Shown here piece by piece: positions 33,497 through 42,530 of a stretch of DNA of 64,000 bases (within the stretch, counting starts at the first letter, position 1; every line of letters starts with the position of its first letter). The DNA comes from Halomonas sp. M4R1S46 (lineage in GTDB: Bacteria > Pseudomonadota > Gammaproteobacteria > Pseudomonadales > Halomonadaceae): positions 2,666,001 to 2,730,000 of the forward strand of contig NZ_CP107008.1 of the NCBI RefSeq assembly GCF_025725685.1. Direction: 5' to 3'. Both the position numbers and the translations under genes were made by a program. The notes under the pieces were generated by a model that saw nothing but the letters and a program-made list of their open reading frames with translations, had not been told where the DNA came from and made no database searches.

Positions 33497-33829
33497 GGAA
33501 GTCTCCATGAGGTTGTTTTTGTGAGTCCACAACAGACGCTTAAGACTTCTTTCAACAAGTCGACGAGAGATGGGCTCTTCCGGCGCCAAGCCCCGGAGTG
33601 CCGGACCATCGCGAGGGCGCTGTAAACCCTTCCCTGGGCGCTACTCTTGCCCTGCGGCACTAAAGCATCCTGCGCCGCTTGCAGGACCTGGGTTGGCCAT
33701 CCTGGCCAACCCGCTCGGCGGGAAGAACATTCGCTGGATGTTCTTCTCCTTCCGCCTCGTCCATGGCAAAAGCCCCTCGCTTCGTCTTGCCCCCGGCGCT
33801 CATCATCGCCGGCACTTGGAAAGGAACTT
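33497..33829. other. Intergenic region upstream of nagFE
   Basis: A 333-bp gap between the SIS-deaminase gene and nagF, both on the minus strand. It carries copy 3 of the structured repeat (33580-33799) and a small palindrome, TTGTG-AGTC-CACAA (33519-33532), just ahead of nagF that could bind a regulator. I found no AATACCAAT copy here and no confident promoter. The repeat may act as terminator, attenuator or promoter insulator between the two nag transcripts. Confidence 0.65.
33580..33799 (-). repeat. Structured interspersed repeat, copy 3 (inverted, diverged)
   Basis: On the minus strand this matches copies 1 and 2 in block order, e.g. CAGCGCCCTCGCGA near one end and CCTGCAAGCGG inside. 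The ends pair as CTTGCCCCCGG (33786-33796) with CCGGCGCCAAG (33580-33590), using different bases from the other copies. The central hairpin is GGTTGGCCA/TGGCCAACC (33691-33711), nine pairs, with a C-G pair of copy 1 changed to T-A on both sides. The small GGAGC/GCTCC hairpin is replaced by a 9-bp stem GAAGAACAT/ATGTTCTTC (33722-33746). The structure is thus kept while the sequence changes. Confidence 0.8.
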
Positions 33830-34832
33830 CTAGAGGGTGCGGGTGACCTTGCGCAGGTGGCGCGGCCGGTCCGGGTCGCTGCCCCGGGCCTCGGCCAGCC
33901 CCGCCGCCATGCCGTAGAAGCTCTGGATCACCGACAGCGGCTGCAGGTCGTCGTGACCGGCATCGGTCAGGGTCAGCCGGCGCTTGGCGACGCCTGCATC
34001 GGCGGCCAGCAGCACTCTCGCCCCGATGCCTTCCAGCCAGTCGGCCAGCTCGAGCAGGCCCGCCTGCTCGGCGCCAGGCGGCGCGAACACCAGCACCGGG
34101 TAGCCGGCCTCGATCAGCGCCATGGGACCGTGGCGGACCTCGGCGCCGCTGAACGGCTCGGCCTGGATGGCACAGGTTTCCTTGAACTTGAGGGCCGCCT
34201 CCTGGGCCACCGCCAGGCCCGCGCCGCGGCCGATCACCATCATCCGCTCGACCCCGACCAGCGCCTCGATGGCCGGCGACCAGTCCTGCTCCCCGGCCCG
34301 GGTCAGGCGTTCGGGCAGCCCCGCCAGGGCCTCGCCCAGGGCGCGGTCGGGCCCCCAGCCGGCGACCAGCTGGGCGGCGGCGGACAGCGTGGCCAGGTAG
34401 CTCTTGGTGGCCGCCACGCTGCGCTCCTCGCCGGCGTAGAGCGGCAGCTCGTCGTCGCTGGCCGCGCCCAGCGGCGACTCGGGGGTGTTGACCAGCGCCA
34501 GGGTCCGGGCCCCGCCGCCGGCCAGGGCACGCTGGGCGGCGACCAGGTCCGGGCTCTGCCCCGACTGGGAAATCGCCACCGCCAGCTGCCCGGCCAGCCG
34601 CCAGGGGGCCTCGGCCAGGGTGGCGAGCGACGGCGGCAGGGAGGCGACCGGGATGCCCAGGTGCTTCATGACCAGATAGGCCAGATAGGTCGCCGCATGG
34701 TCGGAACTGCCCCGGGCCACGGTCATGGCGCCGTGGGGGGGCGCCTCGCGCAGGCGGGCACCGAGGGCCGCCAGGGCCTCGGCGTTGCGCTGCAGCTGGC
34801 CGCGGATTCGCTCCGGGGCATTGCGTGCCTCT

Positions 34833-34849
<17 letters not shown>
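33830..34849 (-). CDS. SIS-domain glucosamine-6-phosphate deaminase (NagB-II type)
   Basis: A 339-residue cytoplasmic protein with two SIS domains and no glutamine amidotransferase part. ARGSSDHAATYLAYL and ISQSGQSPDLVAAQRAL (residues 50-115) bind the sugar phosphate; AVRHGP-type FSGAEVRHGPMALIE lies in the second half. This matches the GlmS-derived deaminase NagB-II found in Shewanella and related proteobacteria in place of NagB, which turns GlcN-6-P into Fru-6-P and ammonia. The ATG at 34849 has AAGGAG six bases upstream. It overlaps the end of nagA by 17 bp, so coupled translation. Confidence 0.9.
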
Positions 34850-35951
<1,102 letters not shown>

Positions 35952-35962
35952 GGGGCCTCCGT

Positions 35963-36697
35963 CTAACGGGTGAGCTCGACGATGAAGTCGTAGTAGTCGG
36001 TGCGGCAGTAGGTGACGGTCAGCTCCGCCGGGGTGCCGTCGGCCAGGTACCCCAGGCGGGTGACCTCGAGCAGCGCCTGGCCCTCGGGCACCTCGGCCAG
36101 CCGCGCCAGCTCGACGCCGGCATTGACCGCGCTGACATGCTGCAGGGCCCGGGCGATCGGCCGGCCGATGGCCTCGAGCGTCGCGTAGAGCGAGGCCTCC
36201 ACCGCCTCGGGATCGCCGAGGATCGTCTCGGGCAGGCAGCTCTCCTCCACCGCCATCACCACCCCATCGGCCAGGCGCAGTCGCTTGAGCCGGGCGACGC
36301 GGGCGTCGCCGCCGAGCCCCAGGCGCAGGCTCTCCTCGGCGGTGGGCGCGGCCAGGCGCCGTGACAGCCAGTGCGAGCGTGGCGTGAAGCCGCGCTGGGT
36401 GAGCATCTCGGTGAAGCTGACCAGGCGGGTGAGCGGCTGGTTGAGCCGCGGCGTGATGAAGGTGCCCGAGCCCCGTGTCCGGCGGATCAGGCCCAACTCC
36501 GCCAGCCGGTCCAGGGCCTTGCGGGCGGTGATCCGCGAGACGTCCAGGGTCTCGGCCAGGGCGCGCTCGGAGGGCAGCGCCTCCCCCGCCTGCCAGGCCC
36601 CGGCCTCGATGGCCTGCTCCAGCCGGCTGGCCAACTGGTGGTAGAGCGGCGTGGAGAGGGTGGCGTCGAGACGCAGCTGCTGCAGGCGATCATCCAT
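35963..36697 (-). CDS. nagR: GntR/HutC-family regulator of the nag genes
   Basis: A 244-residue repressor. The winged helix-turn-helix is at residues 12-75 (PLYHQLASRLEQAIEAGAWQ, then SERALAETLDVSRITARKAL). The C-terminal UTRA ligand domain runs from about 95 to 240 and ends TYCRTDYYDF, as in NagR/YvoA/NagQ. Such proteins sense GlcNAc-6-P or GlcN-6-P. I start it at ATG 36697, after AAGAGG; the open frame goes further upstream but through the operator and promoter. It heads the operon and is likely self-regulated through the repeats at 36724-36765. The symbol follows function; NagQ would be the pseudomonad name. Confidence 0.92.
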   Translation of the reverse strand: MDDRLQQLRLDATLSTPLYHQLASRLEQAIEAGAWQAGEALPSERALAETLDVSRITARKALDRLAELGLIRRTRGSGTFITPRLNQPLTRLVSFTEMLTQRGFTPRSHWLSRRLAAPTAEESLRLGLGGDARVARLKRLRLADGVVMAVEESCLPETILGDPEAVEASLYATLEAIGRPIARALQHVSAVNAGVELARLAEVPEGQALLEVTRLGYLADGTPAELTVTYCRTDYYDFIVELTR

Positions 36698-36723
36698 CGG
36701 GGAACCTCTTCCAGGATCGTGAC

Positions 36724-36765
36724 AATACCAATATAGACCACATGAAATACCAATCAAATACCAAT
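36724..36765. promoter_or_regulatory. Three helically phased AATACCAAT repeats, probable NagR operator
   Basis: AATACCAAT occurs exactly at 36724-36732, 36746-36754 and 36757-36765. The starts are 22 and 11 bp apart, two turns and one turn of the helix, so all lie on one face. They overlap the -10/-35 region of the putative nagR promoter, as expected of a repressor site. Identification as the NagR site is inferred from position. Confidence 0.7.
36730..36757 (-). promoter_or_regulatory. Predicted sigma-70 promoter of the nagR operon
   Basis: On the minus strand TTGATT (36752-36757) and TATATT (36730-36735) are separated by 16 bp. The start of transcription would be near 36723, about 25 bp before the nagR ATG. 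All three AATACCAAT repeats overlap or flank these boxes. Confidence 0.6.
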
Positions 36766-36893
36766 TAGCCTCGACCTTGGTCGAAGGGCAGCGTCGGGCG
36801 CGGCCCGACCATCGCCGGAATCGACATCCGCGACGTCCCGGGGCGCCGGGGTGACGGGGTGACGGGGGCTGACGAAACGGGCGCGTCCCCCGA

Positions 36894-36922
36894 TTGGCGC
36901 AGGCTGGCGGAATCCGTATAGT
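36894..36922 (+). promoter_or_regulatory. Predicted sigma-70 promoter of rnb
   Basis: TTGGCG (36894-36899) and TATAGT (36917-36922) are separated by 17 bp, a near-consensus pair. Transcription would begin near 36929, giving a leader of about 25 nt before the rnb ATG. Confidence 0.7.
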
Positions 36923-36953
36923 GGCCCCCCTACTCCGCCAATCGATCGTGACC

Positions 36954-38894
36954 ATGCTGCAGAACAACTCGGTGCTTGCTCAGCTCAAGCAACAGATCCG
37001 CGACAACACGCCCCGCGTCGAGGGAGTCATCAAGGCCACCGACCGCGGCTTCGGTTTCCTCGAGACCGACGACGGCGAGTCCTACTTCGTGCCGCCCCCC
37101 GCCATGAAGCAGGTCCTCCACGGCGACCGCGTCGGGGCCGTCCTCCACGAGGAAGGCGAGAAGACGTCGGTGGAGCCCGACACCCTGGTCGAGACCGGCA
37201 TGGAACGCTTCATCGCCCGCGTGCAGAAGCGCGACGGGCGCCTGGCGGTGATCCCCGACCACCCCTCGGTGAACAACGTCCTCAAGGCGCGCATCAAGCG
37301 CAGCCTCGACGAGGCGAGCATCGGCGAGGGCGACTGGGTGGTGGCCCGACTGGTGCGCCATCCCCTCAAGCCCGACGACCGCGCCTTCTTCACCCAGATC
37401 GACGAGCTGGTGGCCAAGACCGACGACCCGGCCGTGCCGTGGCGCGTGACCCTGGCCCGCCATGCCCTGGAGCAGGAATGCCCCGATGCCGGCGATGACT
37501 GGCCGCTGCGCGACGAGGGTCTCGAGCGCGAGGACCTGACCGCCGAGCCCTTCTTCACCATCGACGGCGAGAAGACCCGGGACATGGACGATGCCCTGCG
37601 CATCGAGCCGCGCGCCGAGGGCGGCTGGCGCCTGACCGTGGCCATCGCCGACCCCACCGCCTATGTGGAGGAAGGCCACGCCGCCGACCTGGAGGCCCGC
37701 ACCCGCGCCTTCACCGTCTACCTGCCGGGCCAGAACGTGACCATGCTGCCCGAGCAGCTGGCCGACGACCTCTGCTCGCTGTGGGAGGACCGGGACCGCC
37801 CGGTGCTGGCCTGCCGCCTGGACATCGAGGCCGATGGCGGCCTCGGCGACTACCGCTTCTTCGCCGCCACCGCCCGCTCGCATGCCAAGCTGGTCTATGA
37901 CCGCGTCTCCGACTGGCTCGAGGGCCAGGGCGACTGGGCGCCGAGCGACGCCGTCGGCGAGCAGCTCAAGGCCCTGGCCGCGCTCACCGAGGCCAGGGCC
38001 GACTGGCGGGCCCGGCACGCCCTGGTGTTCAAGGACCGTCCCGACTATGTCTTCGACCTGGACGAGGCGGGCAACGTGCTGGACATCCGTACCGAGGAGC
38101 GGCGCATCGCCAACCGCATGATCGAGGAGTCGATGATCGCGGCCAACGCCTGCTGCGCGCACCTGCTGGCCGAGCACGTGGGCCACGGCATCTTCAACGT
38201 CCACCGCGCCTTCGAGCCGGAGAAGGCCGAGGCCGCCCACGAGTTCCTCACCGCCCAGGACATCGCGGTGGCCCCCGAGGCGCTCACCGAGCTGCCCCGC
38301 TACCGGGAGCTCAAGCGCGAGCTCGAGGGGCGCGATGACGCCTGGCTGGACGCGCGCCTGCGCCGCTTCCAGGGCTTCACCAGCATGTCCGCGCGCCCCG
38401 GCCCCCACTTCGGCCTGGGCCTCGAGGCCTACGCCACCTGGACCTCGCCGATCCGCAAGTACGGCGACATGGTCAACCACCGGCTGATCAAGCGGGTACT
38501 CAAGGGCGAACAGGCCCCGGCCGAGGCCAGCCAGGCGCTCACCGAGCAGCTCACCGAACGCCGGCGGCTCAACCGCATGGCCGAGCGCGACGTCAAGGAC
38601 TGGCTCTATGTGCGCTACCTGAGCCCGTCCGCCGAGGCCGGCGAGGCCTTCGATGCCGAGATCATCGCCATCAATCGCGGCGGCATGCGGGTCCGCCTGA
38701 CCGCCAACGGCGCCACCGCCTTCATCCCGGCGCCGCTGATGCACAGCGACCGCGACAAGGTGGTGATCGACGACAAGGAAGGCCGCATCCAGATCGAGGG
38801 CGAGGAGCGCTTCAAGCTCGGCGATCACCTGCGGGTCGCGCTGACCGAGGCCCGCGAGGCGACCCGCTCGCTGGTCGGCCGCCCGGTCGACTGA
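36954..38894 (+). CDS. rnb: Exoribonuclease II
   Basis: A 646-residue 3-prime-to-5-prime exoribonuclease (E. coli RNase II is 644). The N-terminus MLQNNSVLAQLKQQIRDNTP is the RNase II, not RNase R, pattern. Cold-shock domains occupy about residues 20-165; the RNB domain follows with the catalytic aspartates in DGEKTRDMDDA (about 203-213); an S1 domain ends the chain (INRGGMRVRLTANGATAFIP). There is no basic RNase R tail. The ATG at 36954 fits the promoter 25 nt upstream; a start at 36894 would coincide with the -35 box. It degrades unstructured RNA in the cytoplasm. Hairpin follows at 38958. Confidence 0.96.
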   Translation: MLQNNSVLAQLKQQIRDNTPRVEGVIKATDRGFGFLETDDGESYFVPPPAMKQVLHGDRVGAVLHEEGEKTSVEPDTLVETGMERFIARVQKRDGRLAVIPDHPSVNNVLKARIKRSLDEASIGEGDWVVARLVRHPLKPDDRAFFTQIDELVAKTDDPAVPWRVTLARHALEQECPDAGDDWPLRDEGLEREDLTAEPFFTIDGEKTRDMDDALRIEPRAEGGWRLTVAIADPTAYVEEGHAADLEARTRAFTVYLPGQNVTMLPEQLADDLCSLWEDRDRPVLACRLDIEADGGLGDYRFFAATARSHAKLVYDRVSDWLEGQGDWAPSDAVGEQLKALAALTEARADWRARHALVFKDRPDYVFDLDEAGNVLDIRTEERRIANRMIEESMIAANACCAHLLAEHVGHGIFNVHRAFEPEKAEAAHEFLTAQDIAVAPEALTELPRYRELKRELEGRDDAWLDARLRRFQGFTSMSARPGPHFGLGLEAYATWTSPIRKYGDMVNHRLIKRVLKGEQAPAEASQALTEQLTERRRLNRMAERDVKDWLYVRYLSPSAEAGEAFDAEIIAINRGGMRVRLTANGATAFIPAPLMHSDRDKVVIDDKEGRIQIEGEERFKLGDHLRVALTEAREATRSLVGRPVD

Positions 38895-38957
38895 ACCTGA
38901 AGCATCCGGCGAGTCGAGCCTCGGGGCCTGTCCCCGAGACAGCTTGTCACTCCATGA

Positions 38958-38979
38958 ACGGCGGCCGGCGGGCCGCCGT
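38958..38979 (+). terminator. GC-rich hairpin after rnb
   Basis: ACGGCGGCC and GGCCGCCGT form a 9-bp stem with a GGCG loop, followed by CTTGCG. A likely weak terminator between rnb and the glycosyltransferase gene. Confidence 0.6.
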
Positions 38980-39061
38980 CTTGCGTTCGGGCTGTCGTCG
39001 AACTGTCGCAAAGGGAGCGTAGCCTGGTGGCTGAACCACCGGCCCGCGCGGGAGGGACCCC

Positions 39062-40180
39062 TTGCATATCGCCGACGTCACCATGTTCCACGCCCCCTCG
39101 AGCGGCGGCGTGCGCACCTACCTCCAGGCCAAGCAGCAAAGCCTCGCCAGCCGGCCCGGCCTGCGCACCAGCCTGCTGGTTCCCGGCGCCGAGCGCGACA
39201 GCCTGGGCGACATGCTTGCCTTGCCCGCCCTGCGGCTGCCGCTGGGCCAGGGCTACCGTTTCCCGCTGCGTCGCGCCCCCTGGCGCGAGGCCCTGGTCGG
39301 GCTCGCCCCCGACCTGATCGAGGCCGGCGACCCCTACGTCACCGCCTGGGCGGCCCTGGACGCCGGCCAGGCCCTGGGCGTGCCGGTGGTGGGCTTCTAC
39401 CATTCCGACCTGCCGCGGCTGATGGGCGACCGCTTCGGCGCCGGCGTGCGCCGCCGCCTGCAGCGCTACGTGGCCGATCTCTACGGCCGCTTCGACAGCG
39501 TGCTGGCCCCCTGCCGAACCCTGGCCGAACGGCTCGCCGGCTGGGGCGTCGAGCGGGTGCGGGTGCAGCCGCTGGGCGTCGACCTCACGACCTTCCACCC
39601 CGACCGTGCCGACCCGGCGTGGCGGGCCTCGCTGGGGCTCGCCGAGAACACCCGGTTGCTGGTCTTCGCCGGACGCAACTCCCGGGAGAAGCACGTGGAC
39701 GTGCTGCTACGGGTGATGCAGCGCCTGGGCCGGCCCTACCACCTGCTGCTGATGGGTCCGGGCATGCCCGCCCGGGTGCCCGACAACGTCAGCGTGGTAT
39801 CGCGCTACTGCGACCGGCGGGAAGTGGCCCGGGCGTTGGCCAGCGCCGACGCCATGCTGCATGCCGGGACCCGCGAAACCTTCGGCCTGGTGGTACTGGA
39901 GGCCATGGCCTGTGGCCTGCCGGTGGTGGCGGCCCGGGCCGGGGCGCTGATCGAGAACGTGCCGTTGGGCGCCGGGCGGCTCTGCGAGCCCCTCGCGGCG
40001 GAGGACATGGCGCGCGCCGTGGAGGAGCTGTTCCTCAACGACGTGGCGGCCAGCGGGCGCCACGCCCGGCGCCACGTCGAGCGGCGCTTCCGCTGGGACA
40101 CGGTCATCGATGGCCTGCTGGACCACTATGGTGAGCTGACCCCGGCAGTGGCGACCGCCGGCCAGGCGCGGCATGGCTGA
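39062..40180 (+). CDS. GT4-family glycosyltransferase
   Basis: A 372-residue GT-B enzyme. The N-terminal domain begins HIADVTMFHAPSSGGVRTYL, the acceptor-side loop of GT4 enzymes, and the C-terminal donor domain has FAGRNSREKHVDVLLRV and the E-x7-E motif as HAGTRETFGLVVLEAMACG. It is similar to MgtA/GDP-mannose-dependent mannosyltransferases; the donor is not certain. The start is TTG at 39062, with GGAGG six bases upstream. Its last eight bases overlap the next gene, an integral membrane protein, so the pair is coupled and probably acts on a membrane glycolipid or a glycan. Confidence 0.9.
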   Translation: MHIADVTMFHAPSSGGVRTYLQAKQQSLASRPGLRTSLLVPGAERDSLGDMLALPALRLPLGQGYRFPLRRAPWREALVGLAPDLIEAGDPYVTAWAALDAGQALGVPVVGFYHSDLPRLMGDRFGAGVRRRLQRYVADLYGRFDSVLAPCRTLAERLAGWGVERVRVQPLGVDLTTFHPDRADPAWRASLGLAENTRLLVFAGRNSREKHVDVLLRVMQRLGRPYHLLLMGPGMPARVPDNVSVVSRYCDRREVARALASADAMLHAGTRETFGLVVLEAMACGLPVVAARAGALIENVPLGAGRLCEPLAAEDMARAVEELFLNDVAASGRHARRHVERRFRWDTVIDGLLDHYGELTPAVATAGQARHG

Positions 40181-41195
40181 GGGGTTCCCGCGGCCGACGC
40201 GCCTCGGGGCGCGCGCGGGATGGCTGGCACTGGCCCTGGTCCTGGCGCTGGTGGTGCCCGTGCTGATCGGCGGCCCCGAGAGCCTGACGGCGCTGCGCGT
40301 CTTCCCCGCCCCACTGCTGGCCCTGATGCTGGGCATGGTCGCGCTGGGCTGGAACCTCAATGCCCTGCGCCTGCGCCTGCTGCTCGCCGGGCGGGCCGGG
40401 CGCCTGGGCCAGCGCCGGGCGCTGGGCATGGTGATGGCCAGCGAGTTCGCGCTCTGCGCCACGCCCGGCGGCAGTGGCGGCCCGGCGACGCTGCTGGTGC
40501 TGCTGGCCCGGCGCGGGCTGCCCCCCGCCCGGGGCTCGGCGGTGTTCATGGCCGACCAGTGCTGCGACCTGCTGTTCTTCCTGCTGGCCCTGGTCGGGCT
40601 GGCCGCGGGATCGCTGTGGCAGGCCGCGAGCTGGCCCCATCCGGGGCTGCTGGGGGCGGCCATCGCCGGCCTGGCCGTGCTGCTGGCGGGCCTGGCACTG
40701 CTGATCCACCGCCTGTCGGGGTTGTTGCGTCGGGCGCCGCTGCGTCGCGCGCCGTGTCACCGGGGACCCTGGCTGACGCGACGCCTGCTGCGCTTCCGTC
40801 ACGCCCTGCTGGCCACCCTGCGCCTGCCGCGCCATACCCTGGCGCTGGTCATGCTGTGCTGTGCCGGCCACTGGCTGTTGCGCTACAGCCTGCTCTACCT
40901 GGCCCTGGCCGGCCTCGGGGCCGAGGTCGGCTGGGCCTGGACCTTCCTGGTGCAGATGCTGGCCATGGCCGCCGGCCAGTTGAGCCTGCTGCCGGGGGGC
41001 GCGGGAGCGGCGGAACTCGGCACCGGCATGCTGCTGATGCCATGGGTGGGCCCGGCCACGGCGGGGGCCGCCGTGGTGGTGTGGCGCTTCGTCACCTATC
41101 ACGTCTACCTGCTGGCCGGGGCGCCGGTCTTCCTGGCCATGGTCGGTACGGCCCTGAGGCGGCGGGATCGGGCCAGCACGCGGCGTCCCGCCTGA
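40173..41195 (+). CDS. LPG-synthase-TM/UPF0104-like integral membrane protein
   Basis: A 340-residue protein with about eight helices. The family block SEFALCATPGGSGGPATLLVLLARRGLP (residues 87-115) and LSLLPGGAGAAELGTGMLL (about 270-288) mark the flippase-like LPG_synthase_TM family found in lysyl-phosphatidylglycerol synthases and in glycolipid pathways. No soluble aminoacyl-transfer domain is present, so lysylation is unlikely. It overlaps the glycosyltransferase gene by eight bases, pointing to a lipid-linked sugar pathway. It is convergent with the HlyD-family gene. Confidence 0.87.
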   Translation: MAEGFPRPTRLGARAGWLALALVLALVVPVLIGGPESLTALRVFPAPLLALMLGMVALGWNLNALRLRLLLAGRAGRLGQRRALGMVMASEFALCATPGGSGGPATLLVLLARRGLPPARGSAVFMADQCCDLLFFLLALVGLAAGSLWQAASWPHPGLLGAAIAGLAVLLAGLALLIHRLSGLLRRAPLRRAPCHRGPWLTRRLLRFRHALLATLRLPRHTLALVMLCCAGHWLLRYSLLYLALAGLGAEVGWAWTFLVQMLAMAAGQLSLLPGGAGAAELGTGMLLMPWVGPATAGAAVVVWRFVTYHVYLLAGAPVFLAMVGTALRRRDRASTRRPA

Positions 41196-41207
41196 CCCGC
41201 TCCCGGC

Positions 41208-42530
41208 TCAATCCGCGCGCAGGGCCCGCGCCAGCATGTCGGTGACCGGCTTGGCCAGGTAGCTGGCCAGCGTCCGGCTGGCGGTGTGCAGGCGGACCTC
41301 GGCCGGCATCCCGGCCATCAGGCGCATCGCCTCGGGCATCGCTTCGCGCTCCGCCTCGCTCACCTGGAGACGCACCTTGTAGAAGCGGCGCCCCGTGGAC
41401 TCGTCCTCGAAGCTGTCGGCGGAGACCCGCCGCACGGTCCCCTCGATCACCCTCGAGCGCCCCCGGTTGAAGGCACTGAAGCGGATCTCCGCGGGCTGCC
41501 CCGGGTAGACATTGTCGATGTCGCTGTCGGCGACCCGCGCCTCGACGACGAAGGCCTCGCCCTGGGGGACGATCTCCAGGATGGTGGTGCCCGGCTCGAT
41601 CACCGCCCCCCGGGTGTGCACCGCCAGGCCCACCACCGTCCCCGCCACCGGGGCCGCGATGGAGGTCCGGCGGCGCTGGTCGCGCAGCGCCGTCAAACGC
41701 TCCTCGGCGTCGGCGATCTCCCGCCGGGTCTCGCGCAGGCGCCCCCCTAGCTCCTGACGGAATTCCTGGATGCGTACCTGCTTCTGCAGGTCGTTCTCGC
41801 TGATCCGGGAGCGCAGGCGGGCCATCTCGGTGCGGTGCTGTTCGATCTCGCCCTGATACTGCAGGATCTCCCGCTCCAGCTCCCGCAGGCGACGGTTGTC
41901 CCCCAGGCCATCCTTGAACAGCGAGCGGTAGGCCTCGGCATCCTCGCGCAGCGAGGCCAGCTGCTCGCGGCTGACCCGGATCATCGACTCGCGCCCCTCG
42001 ATACGCCGGTGCAGCTGCTCGGTCTGCTGGTCCAGCGAGGCCAGGGCCCCGTCGAGGGCCTCCCGGCGGGCATGGAAGAGGCCGCGCTGCACGGCCGTCA
42101 GCTGCTGGAGCCGTGGCTCCTCGGGATCGCGCAGTTCGGGGGGGAAACGCAGCGTCTCCTGCCCGGCCTGCTCGGCCATCAGGCGAACCTCGGCGGCGCG
42201 ATTGATCAGGTACTGCGAGCGGGCGATCTGCAGGCGTGACTCGACCCGGGTGTCGTCCAGCACCACCAGGGGCTGGCCTTCCTCGACGCGGTCGCCGTCC
42301 TCGACCTCGATACGCCGGACGATGCCCCCCTCGAGGTGCTGCACCGTCTTCTTGGAGGACGCGACCATGACCCGCCCCGGGGCGATGACCGAGACCGCCA
42401 ACTCGGCCGACACGGCCCAGCCGCCGAAGCCAAACAGGCAGACCAGTACCAGCGCCAGGCCCAGGCGACGGTGGAGCCGGTCGCCGACCGGCGGCACCCG
42501 GGAGGACGCGACAGGGGAAGAATGACTCAT
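41208..42530 (-). CDS. Type I secretion membrane-fusion protein (HlyD/PrtE family)
   Basis: A 440-residue periplasmic adaptor. One N-terminal helix (LGLALVLVCLFGFGGWAVSAE, about 22-42) is followed by a biotinyl-lipoyl-like half (APGRVMVASSKKTVQHLEGG), a long coiled coil (about 100-290, rich in Glu, Arg and Leu) and the second lipoyl half plus beta-barrel (RRTSIAAPVAGTVVGL through AEVRLHTASRTLASYLAKP). The C-terminal LASYLAKPVTDM is typical of PrtE/AprE adaptors of RTX exporters. The ATG overlaps the ABC gene stop by four bases. No TolC-type outer-membrane partner is in the window. Confidence 0.94.
   Translation of the reverse strand: MSHSSPVASSRVPPVGDRLHRRLGLALVLVCLFGFGGWAVSAELAVSVIAPGRVMVASSKKTVQHLEGGIVRRIEVEDGDRVEEGQPLVVLDDTRVESRLQIARSQYLINRAAEVRLMAEQAGQETLRFPPELRDPEEPRLQQLTAVQRGLFHARREALDGALASLDQQTEQLHRRIEGRESMIRVSREQLASLREDAEAYRSLFKDGLGDNRRLRELEREILQYQGEIEQHRTEMARLRSRISENDLQKQVRIQEFRQELGGRLRETRREIADAEERLTALRDQRRRTSIAAPVAGTVVGLAVHTRGAVIEPGTTILEIVPQGEAFVVEARVADSDIDNVYPGQPAEIRFSAFNRGRSRVIEGTVRRVSADSFEDESTGRRFYKVRLQVSEAEREAMPEAMRLMAGMPAEVRLHTASRTLASYLAKPVTDMLARALRAD

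Noticed and set aside
33610..33755. A small gene in the nagF upstream gap
   Set aside because: The open frames here coincide with copy 3 of the structured repeat and have no ribosome-binding site.
36954..38894. RNase R (rnr)
   Set aside because: The N-terminus and the absence of a basic C-terminal tail match RNase II, and the length is 646 rather than about 800 residues.
40173..41195. Lysyl-phosphatidylglycerol synthase (MprF)
   Set aside because: Only the membrane flippase-like part is present; the soluble aminoacyl-transfer domain is missing.
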